A DNA stretch of 64,000 nt from a virus. The stretch covers positions 1 to 64,000 of the IMG/VR virus record IMGVR_UViG_3300043570_003132; one strand, given 5' to 3'. A program made the translations under genes and the position numbers. The notes beneath the pieces were generated by a model. It was given only the letters and a program-made list of their open reading frames with translations. It did not search any database and was not told where the DNA came from. Below, piece by piece: positions 1 through 8,238 of the stretch (position 1 is the first letter of the stretch; each line of letters starts with the position of its first letter).

Positions 1-204
1 GTTAATGAAAAAGGATGGGTAAACTTTCCCGATGCTCAAGGACGAATATACCGTAAAGGTATGAGTTGGTATGGTAAGGTTCACGAACGAATAATAGGTG
101 GTCAGAAATTTTCATCATTACCTTTAGATGAAGAATATTGTATACAACACCATAAGACGATTGATCGTCAAGAAAAACAAAACAATTACTATAGTTCATT
201 ATGA
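1..204 (+). CDS. C-terminal end of a probable glycosyltransferase (partial)
   Basis: Frame 1 is open from the first base to TGA at 202-204, giving 67 residues of a gene that begins outside the window. The tail contains GMSWYGKVHERI and, near the end, HHKTIDRQEKQNNYY. This layout is familiar from the C-terminal ends of family 2 glycosyltransferases in phage sugar clusters. The stop overlaps the next start as ATGA, so the gene heads the visible part of a plus-strand operon of sugar enzymes. No catalytic DxD is in the visible part, so the assignment is moderate. Confidence 0.6.
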   Translation, partial: VNEKGWVNFPDAQGRIYRKGMSWYGKVHERIIGGQKFSSLPLDEEYCIQHHKTIDRQEKQNNYYSSL

Positions 205-815
205 GTTATCAATATCCAAAACATTTTAAGTATCCAGAAGGAGAACGTTATTTCTTTTTAAATCATGTAGATTCGTGGGAGCATTTTTTACCTAACTATG
301 GTAATGAACCAAGAGTATGTTTAGAAATAGGTGCATTGTATGGTGGATCATCAGTTTACATTTTAGATGAATTTTGTAAAAAAGAAGGTTCACATCATTA
401 TATAATGGATATCAATACAAATGAATTTATTGAAAATAATATTAAACCATATAAAGATAAGGTAACATATATTTTAGGTGAATCGGCCGATAGTTTTAAA
501 ACATTTAACCATAATGGTGAAACTAAAGAGTTTTTAGACTTTGTTTACATAGATGGTAATCATATGTGTAAATATGTTTTAGAAGATGCTGTAAATGCAT
601 TTTACTGTTTGAAAGATTATGGTTATATTATCTTTGATGATTACGGTGGAGGACTTGAACAAGATCAATATTTACAAGTTAAAACTGGTGCTGACGCGTT
701 TTATCATGGATATCACAAATATTTAGAAATAGTGTATAACGGTTATCAAGTCATTATGAAAAAAATAAATTATATAAATGAAAATGATTTAAAAGAAAAT
801 TATTATAAAGTATGA
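201..815 (+). CDS. Class I SAM-dependent methyltransferase (Methyltransf_24/CmcI-like)
   Basis: This 204-residue protein has a Rossmann-type SAM site: motif I LEIGALYGGS at residues 41-50, an acidic end of strand 2 (YIMD, 67-70) and FVYIDGNHMCKYVLEDA at 114-130. The last block is the signature of the family that includes CmcI and small sugar or phosphocholine O-methyltransferases, where the Asp and His can hold a metal. It probably methylates a hydroxyl on a sugar or glycan; the acceptor is unknown. It shares ATGA-type overlaps with both neighbours. A similar enzyme lies at 54008-54739. Confidence 0.8.
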   Translation: MSYQYPKHFKYPEGERYFFLNHVDSWEHFLPNYGNEPRVCLEIGALYGGSSVYILDEFCKKEGSHHYIMDINTNEFIENNIKPYKDKVTYILGESADSFKTFNHNGETKEFLDFVYIDGNHMCKYVLEDAVNAFYCLKDYGYIIFDDYGGGLEQDQYLQVKTGADAFYHGYHKYLEIVYNGYQVIMKKINYINENDLKENYYKV

Positions 816-1807
816 AAATATTAATTACAGGAGTTGCGGGATTGTTAGGTTCAAGATTATCGGATTACATTATTGAAAATCATTCAGATGTTTATATCGT
901 TGGTATTGATGATATGAGTGGTGGATATAGGGAGAATGTTAATCCAAAGGTTGAGTTATGGGAAATGAATTTAGTTAATGGTAATATTAGTGAATGTTTT
1001 GAAAGACATCAATTTGATTATGTTTACCATTTCGCAGCATATGCCGCTGAGGGATTATCCCCATTCATTAGAACATATAACTATCAAAACAATTTAGTTG
1101 CAACGTCGCGCATTATTACACAATGTATTAAACACAATATTAAAAGATTAGTATTCACGTCTACATTGGCGGTATATGGTCACCAGGATGGTAATATATT
1201 TGACGAAATTCAAGTACCTAAGCCTATTGACCCGTACGGTGTTGCTAAATATGGTTGTGAAATGGATATACAGATTGCTGGTGAGCAACATGGACTTGAT
1301 TGGTGTATTATTAGACCACACAACGTTTACGGTGTTAAACAGAACGTATGGGACAAATATAGAAACGTATTAGGTATATGGATGTATCAACATACAATCA
1401 ACGAACCTATGACAATATTTGGTGACGGTACACAAACAAGAGCTTTCAGTTATATTGATGACAGTCTTGAACCATTATGGAAAGCATCACAGGATAAAAG
1501 AGCATCAAAAGAAATTATTAACTTAGGTGGTGTTAAAGAATATTCAATAAACGAAGCTAATGAAATTTTACGTGAAGTTGTTGGTGGAGGTGAGGTAAAA
1601 TATTTTGAAGGTAGACATGAAGTGAAACACTCTATACCAACTTGGCAAAAGTCAATTGACTTGTTAGATTTTGAACATAAGACAGATTTAAAAGAAGGTC
1701 TAACTAAAATGTGGGAGTGGGTTAAAACACAACCAGTTAGAGAGAGATTCGTATGGCCATTCTACGAATTAGATAAAGGAATTTACTCATTTTGGAAAAC
1801 AAAATAA
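812..1807 (+). CDS. NAD-dependent sugar epimerase/dehydratase (extended SDR)
   Basis: The 331-residue protein is full length for extended short-chain dehydrogenases. It has the NAD-binding GVAGLLG motif at residues 7-13, FTSTLAVYG around 115-123 supplying the active-site Ser/Thr, and the catalytic YxxxK as Y142-GVA-K146. The C-terminal part carries GDGTQTRAFSYIDD, the substrate-domain motif of UDP-glucose 4-epimerase-like enzymes. It probably interconverts a nucleotide-activated hexose in the cytoplasm; epimerase, dehydratase and decarboxylase members cannot be told apart from these motifs. It starts inside the stop of the methyltransferase gene and is two bases from the next epimerase. Confidence 0.85.
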   Translation: MKILITGVAGLLGSRLSDYIIENHSDVYIVGIDDMSGGYRENVNPKVELWEMNLVNGNISECFERHQFDYVYHFAAYAAEGLSPFIRTYNYQNNLVATSRIITQCIKHNIKRLVFTSTLAVYGHQDGNIFDEIQVPKPIDPYGVAKYGCEMDIQIAGEQHGLDWCIIRPHNVYGVKQNVWDKYRNVLGIWMYQHTINEPMTIFGDGTQTRAFSYIDDSLEPLWKASQDKRASKEIINLGGVKEYSINEANEILREVVGGGEVKYFEGRHEVKHSIPTWQKSIDLLDFEHKTDLKEGLTKMWEWVKTQPVRERFVWPFYELDKGIYSFWKTK

Positions 1808-1808
1808 T

Positions 1809-2831
1809 ATGAAAAAAGTATTAGTATTAGGTGCAGGTGGATTCATCGGTTCACATTTAGTAAAAAAATTAAAAGAACAAGGATGTTGGGTTAGAGGAGT
1901 TGATTTAAAATATCCCGAATATGAAACAAGTGCTGCAGATGATTTTGTTATCCGTGATTTAAGAGATCCTAAAAATGTTGAGTCTGTGGTAAGATTAGAG
2001 GCATATAAAAATTCTCCTTTAACATATAAATTTGATCTATACCCATTTTCAGAAAGATTACATTTCGATGAGGTGTATCAATTAGCTGCAGATATGGGTG
2101 GTGCTGGTTATATTTTTAGTGGTGATAATGATGCTGATGTCATGCACAATTCTGCAATGATTAATTTAAATGTTGCACATGAATGTTCAAAACAAAATGT
2201 TAAAAAAGTTTTTTATTCCTCATCAGCATGTATGTATCCTGAACATAATCAATTAGATCCCAATAACCCTAATTGTGAAGAATCTTCTGCCTATCCGGCG
2301 AATCCTGATTCAGAATACGGTTGGGAAAAATTATTTAGTGAAAGAATGTTTTTAGCATTTAATAGAAATTATAAATTAGATGTTAGAATCGCCAGATTTC
2401 ATAACATTTTTGGTCCTTACGGAACTTATAAAGGAGGAAAAGAAAAGGCACCCGCAGCCATATGTAGAAAAGTTTCTGAAGTTTTAGATGGTGGTGAAAT
2501 TGAAGTGTGGGGTGATGGAAATCAAACACGTTCTTTTTTATATATCGATGAATGTGTTGAGGGTGTTTTGAGATTAATGGAATCCGATTTCATGGGACCA
2601 ATTAATATTGGTAGTGATGAAATGATATCAATAAATGATTTAGTTAATTATGTTATTGATATTAGTGGTAAAATGGTTAATATTAAACATATTGATGGTC
2701 CCACAGGTGTTAGAGGTAGAAATAGTGACAATACTTTAATTAAAGAAAAATTAAATTGGTCACCAAAACAACCTTTATATGATGGACTAATAAAAACATT
2801 TAATTGGATAAACAAAGAAATTATTAAATGA
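1809..2831 (+). CDS. GDP-mannose 3,5-epimerase-like enzyme
   Basis: This 340-residue extended SDR matches the GME family closely. It has GAGGFIG at 8-14, AADMGGAGYI at 93-102, SSACMYPE at 138-145, YGWEK at 170-174, FGPYGTYKGGKEKAPAA at 201-217 and a late GRNSDNTLIKEKLNW. In the plant enzyme the reaction (GDP-D-mannose to GDP-L-galactose or L-gulose) uses a Cys, a Tyr/Lys pair and a Lys in EKAP; the matching residues here appear to be C141, Y170/K174 and K213. A GDP-L-sugar donor for the neighbouring glycosyltransferases is a sensible inference. GDP-mannose would have to come from the host or from genes outside the window. Confidence 0.85.
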   Translation: MKKVLVLGAGGFIGSHLVKKLKEQGCWVRGVDLKYPEYETSAADDFVIRDLRDPKNVESVVRLEAYKNSPLTYKFDLYPFSERLHFDEVYQLAADMGGAGYIFSGDNDADVMHNSAMINLNVAHECSKQNVKKVFYSSSACMYPEHNQLDPNNPNCEESSAYPANPDSEYGWEKLFSERMFLAFNRNYKLDVRIARFHNIFGPYGTYKGGKEKAPAAICRKVSEVLDGGEIEVWGDGNQTRSFLYIDECVEGVLRLMESDFMGPINIGSDEMISINDLVNYVIDISGKMVNIKHIDGPTGVRGRNSDNTLIKEKLNWSPKQPLYDGLIKTFNWINKEIIK

Positions 2832-3403
2832 AAATAGAATTTATTATACCGACATACAATAGACCTCATCAATTAATGGGTGTGATAAGTTCTATATATT
2901 CACAAACATCACCTAATTGGAAAATACACGTTGTTGCAGATGCTGTTTATGATGGTTATCAAAAAGTAAAAGATTATTTTAACGGTGACGATAGAATAAG
3001 ATTTACAGAATTAAATGGTCCACATAAAGATTGGGGACATACCCCAAGAAATTATGGATTACAACATGCAACGGAAGAATGGGTTGTTATGACAGGTGAC
3101 GATAATTACTATATGCCAATCTTTGTCGAAGATTTTTTAAATTCTGTGGAAAAAAACACACATTTTGTTTATTGTAATATGGTTCACAATTGGGTTAATA
3201 ATCAATACATTGTTTTAAATTCAATTCCTAAATTAGGTGCCATAGACATCGGTAATTTTATGTCTAAAACAGATTTGGCTAAAAATATAAAATTAGATAT
3301 TACATATGAACAATCTGATGGTTTATTTGTTGAGGAGTATCTAAGAAAATATCCTCACGGAACTATTAAAAAAATAAATAAACCACTATACGTACATAAT
3401 TAA
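2828..3403 (+). CDS. Family 2 glycosyltransferase (GT-A), short
   Basis: The protein opens with FIIPTYNRPHQL, the standard nucleotide-binding first strand of GT2 enzymes. VVMTGDDNYYMP at about 94-105 fits the metal-binding DxD-like site. At 191 residues it holds only the catalytic core and no membrane segment, so it is probably a soluble transferase acting on a cytoplasmic acceptor. It overlaps the GME gene by four bases and is followed after three bases by a methyltransferase. Donor and acceptor cannot be read from the sequence. Confidence 0.8.
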   Translation: MKIEFIIPTYNRPHQLMGVISSIYSQTSPNWKIHVVADAVYDGYQKVKDYFNGDDRIRFTELNGPHKDWGHTPRNYGLQHATEEWVVMTGDDNYYMPIFVEDFLNSVEKNTHFVYCNMVHNWVNNQYIVLNSIPKLGAIDIGNFMSKTDLAKNIKLDITYEQSDGLFVEEYLRKYPHGTIKKINKPLYVHN

Positions 3404-3406
3404 ATT

Positions 3407-3886
3407 ATGAAACAACAAACAAAACAAGAATTAGAGGATTGGTATAAAAAAAATGATCCTTGGTCATATAAAACAACTAATGATGATATTATTAGAAAAG
3501 AAAAAATATTATCATTATTAGAAAACTATAATACGGCATTAGATATTGGTTGCGGTGAAGGATTTATTACGACAGATTTACCCGCAAACAAAATTTACGG
3601 AATAGAATTATCTGATAATGCGTCCTTAAGATTACCAAATAACATTATTAGATTAATGAAACCAGAGGAAAAGTATGATTTGGTAATGACAACCGGTACA
3701 TTATATAGTCAATATAATAATGAACAAATAAGAAATTGGATTTTTGAGTCATCAAAAAAACACATACTGGTTGGTGGAATTAAAGATTGGATGTTGTGGT
3801 CCGACTATGGTAAAATAATAAAAGAAATAGAATTTAAGTATAGAGAATATACACAAATAATTAGATTATATGAGGTTACTACATAA
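3407..3886 (+). CDS. Class I SAM methyltransferase, NodS-like
   Basis: A compact 159-residue methyltransferase. DPWSYKTTNDDIIRKEK near residues 16-32 followed by ALDIGCGEGFITT at 44-56 is the arrangement seen in NodS-type N-methyltransferases, which act on de-N-acetylated amino sugars of Nod factors. The next gene resembles a NodB-type polysaccharide deacetylase and overlaps it by 17 bases. A deacetylate-then-N-methylate pair is therefore plausible, but this is inference from family and order. The protein is shorter than NodS and may act on another amine or hydroxyl. Confidence 0.75.
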   Translation: MKQQTKQELEDWYKKNDPWSYKTTNDDIIRKEKILSLLENYNTALDIGCGEGFITTDLPANKIYGIELSDNASLRLPNNIIRLMKPEEKYDLVMTTGTLYSQYNNEQIRNWIFESSKKHILVGGIKDWMLWSDYGKIIKEIEFKYREYTQIIRLYEVTT

Positions 3887-4382
3887 TATAGGAGATATAA
3901 GACATTCAAATTATCACACTCGTGATCAAATTTTAAAATCAAACGAACCATTAGGTTTTGATGGAATATATCTTAATGTTTATGAAAACAAGGATGTGTT
4001 AAAAGAGAAGATCGGAATTTTTTTTGTAATGGGTAATTACATCGGTGGAGACAATTCATTTGATTTAAAATATGTACCGAAGTTAGAAAAATATTGTACG
4101 TGGGAACAAATACATGAAATGTGTGAAGAGTTTGATTTTGAAATAGGTTGGCATACTTGGAGTCATCCAGATTTAAGGACATTATCAAAAGAAGAAATAA
4201 TAAAGGAAATTACTCCCCCATTTCCTATGAGATATTTTGCATATCCATACGGACACTTTAATGATTTAGTTATCGAATGTGTTAAGGAAGTTGGTTTTGA
4301 AAAAGCATGGAGTGTTCACCAAGGTTCAAGAAATCCAAATGAAAAGGATTATAATTTTAAAATATACAGACCATACTTATGA
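3870..4382 (+). CDS. Polysaccharide deacetylase-like (NodB fold) protein
   Basis: The 170-residue protein shows FDGIYLNVYEN near residue 30, IGIFFVMGNYIGG near 49, GWHTWSHPDL near 91 and FAYPYGHFND near 117. These match motifs of carbohydrate esterase family 4: the HTWSH block supplies metal-binding histidines and the FAYPYG block the groove. The usual paired Asp of motif 1 appears as FDG, so only one acid is obvious and catalysis may be altered. It probably removes an acetyl group from an amino sugar. It overlaps the NodS-like gene before it and the PhyH gene after it. Confidence 0.72.
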   Translation: MRLLHNIGDIRHSNYHTRDQILKSNEPLGFDGIYLNVYENKDVLKEKIGIFFVMGNYIGGDNSFDLKYVPKLEKYCTWEQIHEMCEEFDFEIGWHTWSHPDLRTLSKEEIIKEITPPFPMRYFAYPYGHFNDLVIECVKEVGFEKAWSVHQGSRNPNEKDYNFKIYRPYL

Positions 4383-5113
4383 TTAATTTTGAACAACTTA
4401 AGAAAGAATATAACGAAAAAGGTATTATAGTTATGTCAAATGTTTTTACGTCAGAAGAGTGTGACGAAATTAAAAAGAATGCTTATTCTGTGAGAGATGA
4501 GGATATTAAAAAAAGTGGTTATCCACACGTACCAAGTGAAAAGAAAAATGGTAAAAGATTGTTAGTTTTTTTTCCGTCACTTGTTAACGAATATCTGAAT
4601 AAAATTAGAACGGATGAAAGGATGATTAATTTGGTTAAAAATTTTATTGGTGATGATGTTAAACAAATAAATAATCAAATTTATTTTAGAGAAAGTGGTG
4701 ACCAAGATCAATTTGCGTGGCATCAAGACGTTATGTTTAGAGAGGATATAAATTTCAATAACGATGTAGAGGATGATTATTTCCAAACAATAATTGCCGT
4801 TGATGAAATAACAGAGGACAATGGTGCAATTGAGTTTATTGATGGTTCACATAAGACAATGAGGATTCCGCTTCCAAATAATTTACGAGAATTTAAAAGA
4901 GGTGACTTAAGTGGTAAGAAATATACCGCAAATAAAGGTGATGTTTTGATATGGTCAGTTTTATCTGTTCATGGTAGTGAGCCAAATCAATCAAAGAAAG
5001 ATAGAATGACATATATGAATGGATTCTGTAGGTCAAAATCAACAAAAACATATCCTGATTACTTGAAAAATGGTGAAATAATTCGTAATATTAATGTAAA
5101 CCATATACCATGA
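4379..5113 (+). CDS. Phytanoyl-CoA dioxygenase (PhyH) family Fe(II)/2-oxoglutarate oxygenase
   Basis: In this 244-residue protein the metal-binding triad is complete: H115-x-D117 in FAWHQDVMF and H198 in SVLSVHGSEP. R209 follows to bind 2-oxoglutarate. EDNGAIEFIDGSHK at about 146-159 is the typical PhyH core. Family members hydroxylate small molecules, lipids or sugars; in a sugar operon the target may be a sugar or its acyl group (inference). It overlaps both neighbours by four bases. The window holds six more 2OG-type oxygenase domains, of other subfamilies. Confidence 0.85.
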   Translation: MINFEQLKKEYNEKGIIVMSNVFTSEECDEIKKNAYSVRDEDIKKSGYPHVPSEKKNGKRLLVFFPSLVNEYLNKIRTDERMINLVKNFIGDDVKQINNQIYFRESGDQDQFAWHQDVMFREDINFNNDVEDDYFQTIIAVDEITEDNGAIEFIDGSHKTMRIPLPNNLREFKRGDLSGKKYTANKGDVLIWSVLSVHGSEPNQSKKDRMTYMNGFCRSKSTKTYPDYLKNGEIIRNINVNHIP

Positions 5114-5724
5114 GTACTATAACAGTTGTGATTGCTTCATATCAATATGGACATTTAGCCGCACATTGTATTGAAAGTGTTTTATGTCAATCGAGAAAAC
5201 CTGATAAGATTTTATTTGTAGATGACGGTGTTGGTGATTGTGGTCACCTACCAAAAATATATCCTGAAGTTGAATATGTGTTGAGGGAAAAAAACATGGG
5301 TACTGTTGCAAATTTTCAGGATATGTTGATGAGAGTGACAACCGATAAATGTATGTTTTTAGGTGCAGATAATTGGTTAAGGGCAGATACTTTAGAAATA
5401 TTAGACAAAATTGATGCTGATGTTGTTGTTTATGATATAGTAGTTACCGGCGATTCAAAAAAAGGTTTACATGATAGACACGGGAATGAAATGACATCAT
5501 ATCAAGGGGATTTATATTGGACTAGACATAAACATCATCATGGCTCAATGTTATATAAAACAAAATTAGCACAATCAATTGGTTACAAGGGAACCGGTGG
5601 TAAACATTCAGAAGAAGATTTATATCTTTTTAGAGAAATGAAAAATCGCGGTGCAAAAATGGAATGGGTTAAAGAAGGTCTTTTATATTACAGAAGACAT
5701 AGAGAAAATTTTATAAAAACATAA
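5110..5724 (+). CDS. Family 2 glycosyltransferase
   Basis: ITVVIASYQYGHLAAHCIES at the start and KILFVDDGVGD at about 34-44 are the first two strands of a GT2 GT-A fold. MFLGADNWLRADTLE near 81-95 carries the acidic metal site. The protein is 204 residues long, soluble in appearance, and ends in RRHRENFIKT. It is translationally coupled to the PhyH gene and lies two bases before a second GT2 gene. Donor and acceptor are unknown. Confidence 0.82.
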   Translation: MSTITVVIASYQYGHLAAHCIESVLCQSRKPDKILFVDDGVGDCGHLPKIYPEVEYVLREKNMGTVANFQDMLMRVTTDKCMFLGADNWLRADTLEILDKIDADVVVYDIVVTGDSKKGLHDRHGNEMTSYQGDLYWTRHKHHHGSMLYKTKLAQSIGYKGTGGKHSEEDLYLFREMKNRGAKMEWVKEGLLYYRRHRENFIKT

Positions 5725-5725
5725 T

Positions 5726-6838
5726 ATGAAAATAAGTTTAGTGCTAGCGGTTTACAATAAATTAGATTTAACAACAGAATGTTATAAAAGATTACGTCAG
5801 TTATATCCCAACGCACCATTAGTTATTAGTAGTGGTGGATCAAGTGATGGAACCAAAGAATGGTTAGAATCGTTAGAAGATGAAAACCTATCTTTCTTTC
5901 ATGATGATGATCGTTTGACATTCTCAGAAACATATAACGCAGGTATTGACCTTGTTGATACTGAAAAAATTGTTCTTATCCATAACGATATGGTTATTGG
6001 TGAAGGTTTCTTAGAGGCAATAGAAAGACTATTAACTGAAAATATGATCTTATCCTACACAACAATTGAACCTCCTATTTTTAAAGGTCATTCAAGACCT
6101 GGTAAAGTATTGTTAGATTTGGGTAGTGGGTTTGATAACTTTGATCAAACTAATTTTAATAATTACATTCAAAAATGGAAAGATACTGATACACTACACG
6201 ATGGTGCGGTCTTCTTTATGTCGGCATATAAGAAAACATTTATTGACTTAGGTGGTTTTGACGGATTTAGTTTTGTTCCATGTTTTTGTGAAGATGATGA
6301 CTTTTTAATCCGTGCGAAACTAAAAGGGTACGAATTAAAAACTTGTGATTCTGCAATTACCTATCATTTTGTTTCGCAGACATCAAGATTCAGTGATGAA
6401 ATGAAAGATGTACGTGGAGCAATTGAAGCTCATTCCATTAGAAACTTTATTAGAAAATGGGGTATTAGTATTCCAATGTTCAATGCAATGGATTATCAAA
6501 CAACAGATAACTTTACATACGTTAAGAAAATTGTTGGTGTTAAATTAAGTAGTACCAAACATATTGAATTATTGGAACCATTCTTTGATAAGATTGAGAT
6601 TGATGAGTTCCCAACGGAATATGTTGAAAAGGAACAAGGATCTACTCGTTACAATTTAACTAAGAAATTTGAAGATGTTAATGATGTTGATATAAAAGTA
6701 TTTGTTACCGATAACTTTAATCAGGATGATTTTAACATGGTCAACGCATTGAGAGTATCTCTTGATGATTACGGACCTGGTGTTTATGAAAATGGTAATA
6801 TAACAGTGTTGATAATAGATAAGGATCAAAAGGCGTAA
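5726..6838 (+). CDS. Family 2 glycosyltransferase with extra C-terminal domain
   Basis: Residues 1 to about 250 form a GT2 catalytic domain: ISLVLAVYNKLDL, then SSGGSSDGTKEWLE, IVLIHNDMVIGEGFLEA as the metal-site strand, and VPCFCEDDDFLIRAKLKGYEL as the acceptor-side ED motif. Residues from about 255 to 370 form an additional, unrecognised domain that may position the acceptor. It is the last gene of the plus-strand operon; its 3' end overlaps the convergent gene at 6826 by 13 bases, with no terminator hairpin between them. Confidence 0.8.
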   Translation: MKISLVLAVYNKLDLTTECYKRLRQLYPNAPLVISSGGSSDGTKEWLESLEDENLSFFHDDDRLTFSETYNAGIDLVDTEKIVLIHNDMVIGEGFLEAIERLLTENMILSYTTIEPPIFKGHSRPGKVLLDLGSGFDNFDQTNFNNYIQKWKDTDTLHDGAVFFMSAYKKTFIDLGGFDGFSFVPCFCEDDDFLIRAKLKGYELKTCDSAITYHFVSQTSRFSDEMKDVRGAIEAHSIRNFIRKWGISIPMFNAMDYQTTDNFTYVKKIVGVKLSSTKHIELLEPFFDKIEIDEFPTEYVEKEQGSTRYNLTKKFEDVNDVDIKVFVTDNFNQDDFNMVNALRVSLDDYGPGVYENGNITVLIIDKDQKA

Positions 6839-7461
6839 TTGCCGACGTGTTTAACCATCATACTTAAGTATGTATCAATAAACACTTCATAACCCAACTC
6901 TCTTAACTTACCTAATAAAATAAAGTCTTCACCGAAGTAATCTTCGGTGTCTTCTTTATATCTAAATTCAAAGTATGGTTTTTCTAATTTATCGAACATA
7001 TCTAATTTCATTAACATACATCCCATACCTACTCCCTCCACTTTAACGAGGTCTTCCTGTATTTCCATTGGTAACCAACTATTCCAATCATTTAAATCGG
7101 TGTATGCAACCGTTTTAAGAGGTTTTGAACGTCTCATATAATTACATGCCACAATGTCCTTATTGTGTTCTAAAAGACGTAATGCTGTGGTTGGTGGGAA
7201 CATCATATCACTATCTAACCAAAGGACATAATCTGAATTTACTTCCTTTGCTTTCTTAATAAGATTGTTTCTTTGATTTAATAATATTGTACTTGAATCG
7301 TAGAATAAATAAGCATCTATACCTGCCTCTCTTGTTGTATTAAATAATTGAGTTATACAATAAGAGAACTGACTATGAACAGTATCCCTCGTTGGGACTA
7401 ATATTGATAACTTAAGTGGTTTTACCTCCCACATTGAGCTATTATTGATTGATTTACTCAT
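6826..7461 (-). CDS. GT-A fold glycosyltransferase
   Basis: The 211-residue protein has SILVPTRDTVHSQF at the N-terminal strand and DYVLWLDSDMMFPP with a DSD metal site in the middle. GMGCMLMKLDMFDKL follows, then YFGEDFILLGKLRELGY and a final KHVG histidine. This order is typical of phage-encoded GT2/Anp1-like transferases that use hexose donors. It overlaps the gene upstream (7458-7901) by four bases. It is not closely similar to the GT2 genes on the opposite strand. Confidence 0.78.
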   Translation of the reverse strand: MSKSINNSSMWEVKPLKLSILVPTRDTVHSQFSYCITQLFNTTREAGIDAYLFYDSSTILLNQRNNLIKKAKEVNSDYVLWLDSDMMFPPTTALRLLEHNKDIVACNYMRRSKPLKTVAYTDLNDWNSWLPMEIQEDLVKVEGVGMGCMLMKLDMFDKLEKPYFEFRYKEDTEDYFGEDFILLGKLRELGYEVFIDTYLSMMVKHVGNYAF

Positions 7462-7901
7462 AATCCCGGTATGTTGTCTGTTATGGTGTTATTTTGATAT
7501 GTTATGTTTCTACCCGCTTCAACCATTTCTTCAACCCTTTTAGATATAAGTTGAAAGTCTTTAATTGGGAGATTACTAATCGTTGTATATGTTAATCTTG
7601 AATATGTATTTGTTAGTAAGATATCCACAGCACCAATCCTTGCCCATTTCTCAATAAAACACATTCTTAATATGTTCTCATCCCCACATAATAAACCTTC
7701 AATACGAACTTTATCGTACGTGTTTAATATCTCCGTAAGTATTTGATGTTCCCTTCTGTAATAGGGTATAAAAGATAAAAAATACGTTAATTTGAGACGT
7801 TTAACAAACTTGATGAGTCTTTCTCTATCAAAGTTAATTCCGTTCCATTTAACGTACTGTAATTCGTATTTTGAGGGGTGACACTTATAACGTAAATCCA
7901 T
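7458..7901 (-). CDS. Uncharacterised protein, 147 residues
   Basis: I do not recognise this protein. It is basic in its first half (KFVKRLKLTYF, YYRREHQ) with a CGDENILRMCFIEKWARIG segment near residues 72-90. It lacks membrane segments and obvious catalytic motifs. It is translationally coupled to the glycosyltransferase at 6826-7461, so it may be a partner of it. Its start is preceded at 7907-7915 by the A/T element TTATATTAT (minus strand) found before several cluster-heading genes here. Confidence 0.65.
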   Translation of the reverse strand: MDLRYKCHPSKYELQYVKWNGINFDRERLIKFVKRLKLTYFLSFIPYYRREHQILTEILNTYDKVRIEGLLCGDENILRMCFIEKWARIGAVDILLTNTYSRLTYTTISNLPIKDFQLISKRVEEMVEAGRNITYQNNTITDNIPGL

Positions 7902-7906
7902 ACATT

Positions 7907-7915
7907 ATAATATAA
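7907..7915 (-). promoter_or_regulatory. TTATATTAT element, possible -10 of a near-leaderless promoter
   Basis: The nine bases read TTATATTAT on the minus strand, five bases before the ATG at 7901. The same nonamer occurs 4-6 bases before the first genes at 15280, 24726 and 54739, and 11 bases before 33789. A -10 box in this position would put the transcript start at or next to the ATG. The sequence is AT-rich, so chance matches occur inside genes too. Confidence 0.35.
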
Positions 7916-7938
7916 TAAAAAAAGGTGAAAATGTAAAA

Positions 7939-8157
7939 TTAATATGTACCTGAACCTGATAAACCACCGAAAGATGCTCCTTCAGCACTTTCAGATCCAC
8001 TTGGGATACTAGCAATTCCTGAATATGACCTATTACGACCAACACCTAAAGTTGAATTTAGACCTACTTGTACTTCACCGGATGTTGCTGCTAATCCTAA
8101 AACTACACTAATTCTTCCCATACTTACTTCGGTTCCCGTTGCTGGTACTGTACCCAT
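7939..8157 (-). CDS. Small virion- or tail-associated protein
   Basis: A 72-residue protein rich in Gly, Ser and small hydrophobics, starting MGTVPATGTEVSMGRISVVL and ending in FGGLSGSGTY. Small proteins with the pattern of a short strand, an 'M/GxIS..LG' helix and a Gly/Ser tail are common beside tail-fibre genes of large phages. The role in the virion is unknown, possibly a fibre tip or attachment piece. It lies downstream of the collagen-like fibre gene on the same strand, separated from it by a hairpin at 8191-8227. It has its own leader, so it may be separately expressed. Confidence 0.7.
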   Translation of the reverse strand: MGTVPATGTEVSMGRISVVLGLAATSGEVQVGLNSTLGVGRNRSYSGIASIPSGSESAEGASFGGLSGSGTY

Positions 8158-8185
8158 GATATATTTCTTTTAACTAAGTTCTTTG

Positions 8186-8196
8186 TTATAAATACT
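8186..8196 (-). promoter_or_regulatory. AGTATTTATAA element upstream of a structural gene
   Basis: The 11-mer AGTATTTATAA (minus strand) lies 28 bases before the ATG at 8157. The identical 11-mer sits 19 bases before the fibre gene start at 9696. It may be a late promoter element shared by virion genes. It overlaps one arm of the hairpin at 8191-8227. Confidence 0.3.
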
Positions 8197-8227
8197 CACT
8201 ATACTTTTTTAGAATATAGTGAGTATT
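8191..8227 (-). terminator. Perfect 13-bp hairpin after the collagen-like fibre gene
   Basis: AATACTCACTATA at 8191-8203 is exactly complementary to TATAGTGAGTATT at 8215-8227, with an 11-base loop. It starts 11 bases after the fibre stop codon on the minus strand and lies in the gap before the small gene at 7939-8157. There is no strong T-tract, so it may be an intrinsic terminator, an RNA-stabilising 3' hairpin, or a regulatory site for the small gene. Confidence 0.6.
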
Positions 8228-8238
8228 GTTTAATGTAA

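Noticed and set aside
2-199. 65-codon minus-strand frame at the left edge
   Set aside because: It is antisense to a sensible glycosyltransferase tail that joins the next gene by ATGA. No leader or homologous motif is visible.
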